Source: Clostridiales bacterium
GTDB lineage: Bacteria; Bacillota; Clostridia; Christensenellales; Aristaeellaceae
DNA length: 55,706 nucleotides
Direction of reading: 5' to 3'
Assembly: GCA_015056055.1 (NCBI GenBank)
Contig: SVHC01000020.1
Span: 1-55,706, forward strand
Under the pieces are notes generated by a model. That model was not told the DNA's origin. It saw only the letters and a program-made list of their open reading frames with translations, and made no database searches. Positions within the stretch are counted from its first letter, which is position 1. Each line of letters begins with the position of its first letter. Below, piece by piece: positions 52,568-55,706 of this stretch. A program made the translations under genes and the position numbers.

Positions 52568-53250
52568 ATTGTTTCCTCCTGTTCATCCGGTTTTAAAATT
52601 CGAAACCATGAACCTTTCGTATCGATCATTCCGCTTTTTTTGAGTTTTCCGATCTCCGCAGACATTGCACTGCGCTCCACACCCAGATAATCCGCCAGCC
52701 CCTGACGGTCATACGGCACAACAAACTCTGCCGATTTTTTGTTTTTCGCCTGTTCAAGCAGATATGCCACCAATTTCTCGCGGGTGGTTTTTCGGGACAT
52801 CAGCTGGATTTTTCGGCTCAGAGCCAGATTTTTCCGTGCTACAACTTTCAAAAGATTGTGAATCAAGCGATTGTGAAACACGCACGCCCCCGAGCATATC
52901 GTGAGCACTCGCTTACAATCCAGCAAAAGCACCTTGCATTCCTGCAATGCGAACACGCTGACAGGAATCTCTTCCACGCCCGCACACGAAAACGCCTCGG
53001 CAAACAGCTCCCCTTTCTCCGCTATTCCCAGCACACTGCGGTTTCCGTAATAATCATCCCGCACGATTTGCACAGCTCCCGAAAGCACTACACCGACATA
53101 TTGCGCCGGATCTCCTTCCAGAAATACGCTTTCTCCTCTTGAAAACGCAATCACTCTTCCATTCAGGCATTTCAGCATCGACTCTGCATCCTTCCCGTCA
53201 ATGCCTTCAAACAATGCGCACTTCAAAAGCACATCCAAAAATTCTGTCAT
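52564..53250 (-). CDS. Crp/Fnr family transcriptional regulator
   Basis: A 228-residue regulator. The N-terminal cyclic-nucleotide-binding-like domain (about 10-115) contains GRVIAFSRGESVFLEGDPA. A dimerisation helix follows (about 125-150, with cysteines in LLLDCKRVLTICSGACVF), then a winged helix with RQGLADYLGVERSAMSAEIG as helix-turn-helix. No Fnr-type N-terminal Fe-S Cys cluster is seen. The ATG at 53250 is chosen because GAGG lies 5 bases before it. It is divergent from a ferredoxin-like gene, with a palindromic operator between them, which fits Crp/Fnr regulators that control a nearby redox gene. Confidence 0.88.
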   Translation of the reverse strand: MTEFLDVLLKCALFEGIDGKDAESMLKCLNGRVIAFSRGESVFLEGDPAQYVGVVLSGAVQIVRDDYYGNRSVLGIAEKGELFAEAFSCAGVEEIPVSVFALQECKVLLLDCKRVLTICSGACVFHNRLIHNLLKVVARKNLALSRKIQLMSRKTTREKLVAYLLEQAKNKKSAEFVVPYDRQGLADYLGVERSAMSAEIGKLKKSGMIDTKGSWFRILKPDEQEETI

Positions 53251-53262
53251 ACACACCTCTTT

Positions 53263-53278
53263 TGTTGGAATTCCAACA
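53263..53278. promoter_or_regulatory. Palindromic operator, candidate Crp/Fnr site
   Basis: TGTTGGAATTCCAACA is a perfect 16-bp inverted repeat. Its centre lies 41.5 bases before the inferred start site (53312) of the ferredoxin-like gene, the class II activator position. It also covers about +9 to +24 of the inferred Crp/Fnr gene transcript, the position expected for self-repression. Confidence 0.65.
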
Positions 53279-53292
53279 CACAATTTATACTA

Positions 53293-53321
53293 AGTATAGT
53301 ATACTAACATCACAAAGTCAA
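53293..53321 (-). promoter_or_regulatory. Promoter of the Crp/Fnr-SDR pair
   Basis: TTGACT (53316-53321), 17-bp spacer, TATACT (53293-53298) on the minus strand. The operator palindrome lies just downstream of the start site. Confidence 0.75.
53300..53305 (+). promoter_or_regulatory. -10 box of the ferredoxin-like gene
   Basis: TATACT without any recognisable -35 (CACACA at the matching place), as expected of an activator-dependent promoter. It interleaves with the divergent promoter. Confidence 0.55.
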
Positions 53322-53349
53322 GAATCACTCAAACATGGAGGCTGATATA

Positions 53350-54054
53350 ATGATTCGCAGAATTATCCAGATTGATGAAGAAAAATGCAACGGCTGTGGT
53401 GCCTGTGCCAAAGCATGCCATGAAGGCGCTATCGCTATGGTAAACGGAAAAGCCCGCCTTATGCGCGATGATTATTGCGACGGACTGGGAGATTGCCTTC
53501 CCGCATGCCCTACCGGCGCAATCACATTCGTAGAACGCGAAGCCGCTGCCTATGATGAAGCAGCTGTTCTCGCTGCCAAAGCCGCAAAACAGCAGAAAGC
53601 TCCGCTCCCCTGCGGCTGCCCGGGAAGCGCCGCAAAAGCCCTTTCCCCCAGGAAAGCTCCTCATGCCGCGCCGATTTCTCAGGAATCGCAGCTGCGCCAG
53701 TGGCCGGTTCAGATCAAGCTTGCTCCGGTCAATGCGCCGTATTTTAAGGATGCCAAACTGCTGATCGCGGCAGACTGCACCGCGTACGCCTACGGCAACT
53801 TCCATCAGGAATTCATCCGCGATCATATCACCCTGATCGGATGTCCCAAGCTCGACAGCACAGATTATTCCCTGAAACTTACCGAAATCCTGCGCAACAA
53901 CGATATCAAGAGCGTTACCGTAGTACGCATGGAAGTCCCCTGCTGCGGCGGTATCGAATACGCAGTGAGAAATGCGCTGCAAGCCAGCGGCAAATTCATC
54001 CCATGGAGCGTTGTAACCGTTTCCACAGACGGAAGAATTGTTGACAGAGTATAA
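53350..54054 (+). CDS. 4Fe-4S ferredoxin-like iron-sulfur protein
   Basis: A 234-residue protein with an N-terminal two-cluster ferredoxin domain: CNGCGACAKAC and DGLGDCLPACP supply the cysteines for two 4Fe-4S clusters (about residues 14-55). A cysteine pair in PCGCPG lies near residue 84. The C-terminal domain (about 110-234) contains IAADCTAYAYGNFH, LIGCPKLDS and RMEVPCCGGI; these cysteines may bind another cluster or metal. The ATG at 53350 lies 8 bases after GGAGG. Such proteins are commonly paired with Crp/Fnr regulators such as HcpR, which suggests a role in redox or nitrosative stress; no hcp gene is in view. Confidence 0.85.
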   Translation: MIRRIIQIDEEKCNGCGACAKACHEGAIAMVNGKARLMRDDYCDGLGDCLPACPTGAITFVEREAAAYDEAAVLAAKAAKQQKAPLPCGCPGSAAKALSPRKAPHAAPISQESQLRQWPVQIKLAPVNAPYFKDAKLLIAADCTAYAYGNFHQEFIRDHITLIGCPKLDSTDYSLKLTEILRNNDIKSVTVVRMEVPCCGGIEYAVRNALQASGKFIPWSVVTVSTDGRIVDRV

Positions 54055-54059
54055 GCGTG

Positions 54060-54098
54060 AAAAAGGCTGCTGCAGAATCAATCTGCAGCAGCCTTTTT
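54060..54098. terminator. Bidirectional terminator between the ferredoxin-like gene and gpsA
   Basis: Perfect stem AAAGGCTGCTGCAGA/TCTGCAGCAGCCTTT with a 5-base loop and T run on the plus strand and T's in the other direction. Confidence 0.88.
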
Positions 54099-55112
54099 TT
54101 ATTCTCTCCAAAGTTCGTCTTTCTTATCGCGGCGCATCAGATTCTTTACCGCGTCTGCCGGAGTAATTTTGCCGCTTACTACGCTGTGAACAGCCGATAC
54201 TATCGGCATTTCCACATTATACATAGCCGCCAGCTGCATAGCTGCAGGAATGGCATTTATACCTTCGACCACCATTCCAACCTTTTTAATTGCTTCTTCC
54301 GGCGTGTATCCCTGACCGATCAGCTGACCTGCGCGGTTGTTGCGGCTGTGAACGCTTGTTGCGGTTACGATCAAATCACCGATTCCGGCAAGACCCGCAA
54401 ACGTCTGCTCGCGGCATCCCATTGCAAGACCAAGACGCGTAATCTCTGCCATGCCTCGCGTAATCAGTGCAGCTTTTGTATTATCACCATATCCAAGTCC
54501 CAGCGAAACACCAGAACTCAGCGCAATAATATTCTTCATCGCACCGCACAGTTCAACGCCCAGCACATCCGAATTGGTATAAACGCGCATGCATGTGTTC
54601 ATGAATATATCCTGAACAAATTCTGCGGCTTTTATATCGTCACAAGCAGATACGATGGTCGTGGGCAAATCCTGCGCCACTTCCTCTGCGTGCGTCGGGC
54701 CGGAAAGCGCAACCAGCTTTACATTTGTCTTTCCCACCTTTTTCAGGACATCGCCGATGACGCCCGTCATGGTGAGCAGCGTATCCGGCTCAATTCCCTT
54801 GGCGACATCCACAACAATTTGTCCATCAGGAATATATGCTGCCGCCTTTTCTGCAGTGGAGCGCACAAACACCGATGGTACCGCAAACAGCAGAATATCT
54901 TTCCCGCTGCACGCTTCCTGCAGCTGCTTTGTAAACCGTATCCCATCGGGAATGTTCATACCCGGCAGATTCGGATGTACTCTTTTTTCCGAAAGCTCAT
55001 CAATCTCCCGTTCAATCGCAGACCATACGGTAACGGTTTTTCCGCTGTTATGAAGCATTCTGGCAAGCGCCATTCCCCATGTGCCTGCACCCAGTATTCC
55101 AATCGTGCCCAT
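54099..55112 (-). CDS. gpsA: Glycerol-3-phosphate dehydrogenase [NAD(P)+]
   Basis: The enzyme reduces dihydroxyacetone phosphate to sn-glycerol-3-phosphate for phospholipid synthesis. The 337-residue length is normal. The Rossmann loop is GILGAGTWGMALA at residues 4-16, the substrate-binding part LSGPTHAEEVAQD lies near 138, and the catalytic lysine is in GAMKNIIALSSGVSLGLGYG near 190. AAAGGA precedes the ATG by 10 bases. It follows the M42 peptidase gene in the same direction after about 33 bp. Confidence 0.95.
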   Translation of the reverse strand: MGTIGILGAGTWGMALARMLHNSGKTVTVWSAIEREIDELSEKRVHPNLPGMNIPDGIRFTKQLQEACSGKDILLFAVPSVFVRSTAEKAAAYIPDGQIVVDVAKGIEPDTLLTMTGVIGDVLKKVGKTNVKLVALSGPTHAEEVAQDLPTTIVSACDDIKAAEFVQDIFMNTCMRVYTNSDVLGVELCGAMKNIIALSSGVSLGLGYGDNTKAALITRGMAEITRLGLAMGCREQTFAGLAGIGDLIVTATSVHSRNNRAGQLIGQGYTPEEAIKKVGMVVEGINAIPAAMQLAAMYNVEMPIVSAVHSVVSGKITPADAVKNLMRRDKKDELWRE

Positions 55113-55145
55113 TGCAGAGTTTCCTTTCCCGGATTTATAGAAAAA

Positions 55146-55706
55146 TTATACTTTCAGATAGCCCTTCAGCACTTTCAGCGTATTCCATACGCCGTCGATA
55201 TGGCTTCTCTCATAGCCATGGCTTGCATATACGCCTGCACCGATCAGGCCGTGACGGATGTCATATCCCGCATGCAGCGTTGCCTCAACGTCCGAACCGT
55301 AATGCGGATAGATATCCACTGCATAGTCCGCTTCTTCTGCTTTTGCAGCCTCAATGAGCTTGCCCACAATGTCATAGCTGTAGGGGCCGCCGGAGTCCTT
55401 TACGCAGATGGAAACCATCTTTTCCGTGCACTTCAGGCCATCGCCTACGCAGCCCATATCAACGCTGATTGCTTCGGTAACGCCGGCAGGAACAGATGCG
55501 CAGCCGCCATGACCAACCTCTTCATAAACAGTCACATGCACGTATACGCGGCGTGCGAGCTGAATATTCTCGTCCTTCAGGTACTTTGCAAAGCCCAGAA
55601 GAATACCTACAGACAGCTTATCATCCAGGAAACGGCTCTTGATATAGCCCTTTTCGGTAACGCGGGTCTTGGGATCGAAGCATACGATATCGCCAACTTC
55701 AATGCC
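55146..55706 (-). CDS. M42 family metallo-aminopeptidase, truncated at the window edge
   Basis: The final 186 codons of a peptidase; the 5' part lies beyond position 55706. The visible frame begins GIEVGDIVCFDPKTRVT. The M42 metal/catalytic motifs are SRFLDDKLSVGI (bridging Asp) and EEVGHGG (catalytic Glu-Glu pair). SVDMGCVGD and GSDVEATLHAG also fit, and the last His ligand is in ASHGYERSH. M42 enzymes remove N-terminal residues from peptides. Confidence 0.9.
   Translation of the reverse strand, partial: GIEVGDIVCFDPKTRVTEKGYIKSRFLDDKLSVGILLGFAKYLKDENIQLARRVYVHVTVYEEVGHGGCASVPAGVTEAISVDMGCVGDGLKCTEKMVSICVKDSGGPYSYDIVGKLIEAAKAEEADYAVDIYPHYGSDVEATLHAGYDIRHGLIGAGVYASHGYERSHIDGVWNTLKVLKGYLKV

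Overview
The window looks like core chromosome of a mid-GC, low-oxygen Bacillota (Clostridia-type) bacterium. The signs are RNase J, YlbF, a DUF4317 protein, a DnaD/DnaC-like primosome pair, Gram-positive-type PssA/Psd, indolepyruvate:ferredoxin oxidoreductase (a strict-anaerobe enzyme), strong AGGAGG ribosome binding sites with frequent TTG/GTG starts, and sigma-A promoters with 17-bp spacers. I cannot name the genus. Nothing looks like a prophage, conjugative element, IS or CRISPR array.

Layout. 1-3.0 kb: tRNA-Pro, two small exported proteins and a DUF1846 protein, all on the minus strand. 3.1-8.2 kb (plus): tadA, then a translation-GTPase block prfC-typA with recF overlapping the end of typA. 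8.3-13.1 kb (plus): a five-gene envelope operon (L,D-transpeptidase, VanX-like D,D-dipeptidase, lipoprotein, MBOAT acyltransferase and its DHHW/AlgJ-like partner). 13.1-16.0 kb (minus): a DnaD-like protein, a DnaC-like helicase loader and a ProX-type editing protein. 16.1-19.3 kb (plus): alpha/beta hydrolase, sirtuin, a secreted three-repeat protein and an MntR/DtxR-type regulator. 19.4-24.0 kb (minus): DUF4317, mltG, ylbF, RNase J. 24.3-25.7 kb: two tRNA-Ser genes followed by a small accessory pocket (a frameshifted gene and an AT-rich orphan). 25.8-27.1 kb (minus): two DNA-repair genes, nfo and ogt. 27.2-37.7 kb: a 2523-residue cyclic beta-glucan synthase-like protein (minus), divergent from an unclassified intracellular glycosidase-like protein plus a HAD phosphatase/mutase. 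37.8-39.4 kb (minus): rsmD-coaD-coiled-coil protein. 39.5-47.3 kb (minus): a long run starting with paaK-iorA-iorB-paaK (aryl-acid metabolism), then an ACT protein, alr, 5-formyl-THF cyclo-ligase and a membrane protein. 47.4-48.6 kb (plus): SGNH hydrolase and a YbaK-type deacylase. 48.57-48.89 kb: a structured element bounded by two identical 25-bp palindromes. 49.2-51.8 kb (plus): a flippase-like membrane protein, pssA and psd (phosphatidylethanolamine synthesis). 51.9-54.1 kb: an SDR and a Crp/Fnr regulator facing a ferredoxin-like protein across a shared palindromic operator. 54.1-55.7 kb (minus): gpsA and a truncated M42 aminopeptidase.

How the genes fit together. IorA and IorB convert aryl pyruvates to aryl-acetyl-CoA with reduction of ferredoxin, and the PaaK ligases interconvert aryl acids and their CoA esters. 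PssA, Psd, GpsA and the LPG-synthase-like flippase belong to phospholipid supply. MltG, the L,D-transpeptidase, the VanX-like dipeptidase, the MBOAT/DHHW pair and Alr belong to peptidoglycan or wall-polymer metabolism. TadA, RF3, TypA, RsmD, RNase J and two aminoacyl-tRNA editing proteins belong to translation and RNA turnover.

The best leads are: (1) the 16-bp palindrome centred at -41.5 of the inferred ferredoxin-like gene start site and just inside the transcript of the Crp/Fnr gene; (2) the unclassified glycosidase facing the giant glucan synthase; (3) the palindrome-bounded structured element at 48.6-48.9 kb; (4) the frameshifted gene beside the tRNA-Ser pair; (5) the back-to-back promoters at 16.1 kb that share -35 bases. 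I saw no clear-cut new defence or mobile system.
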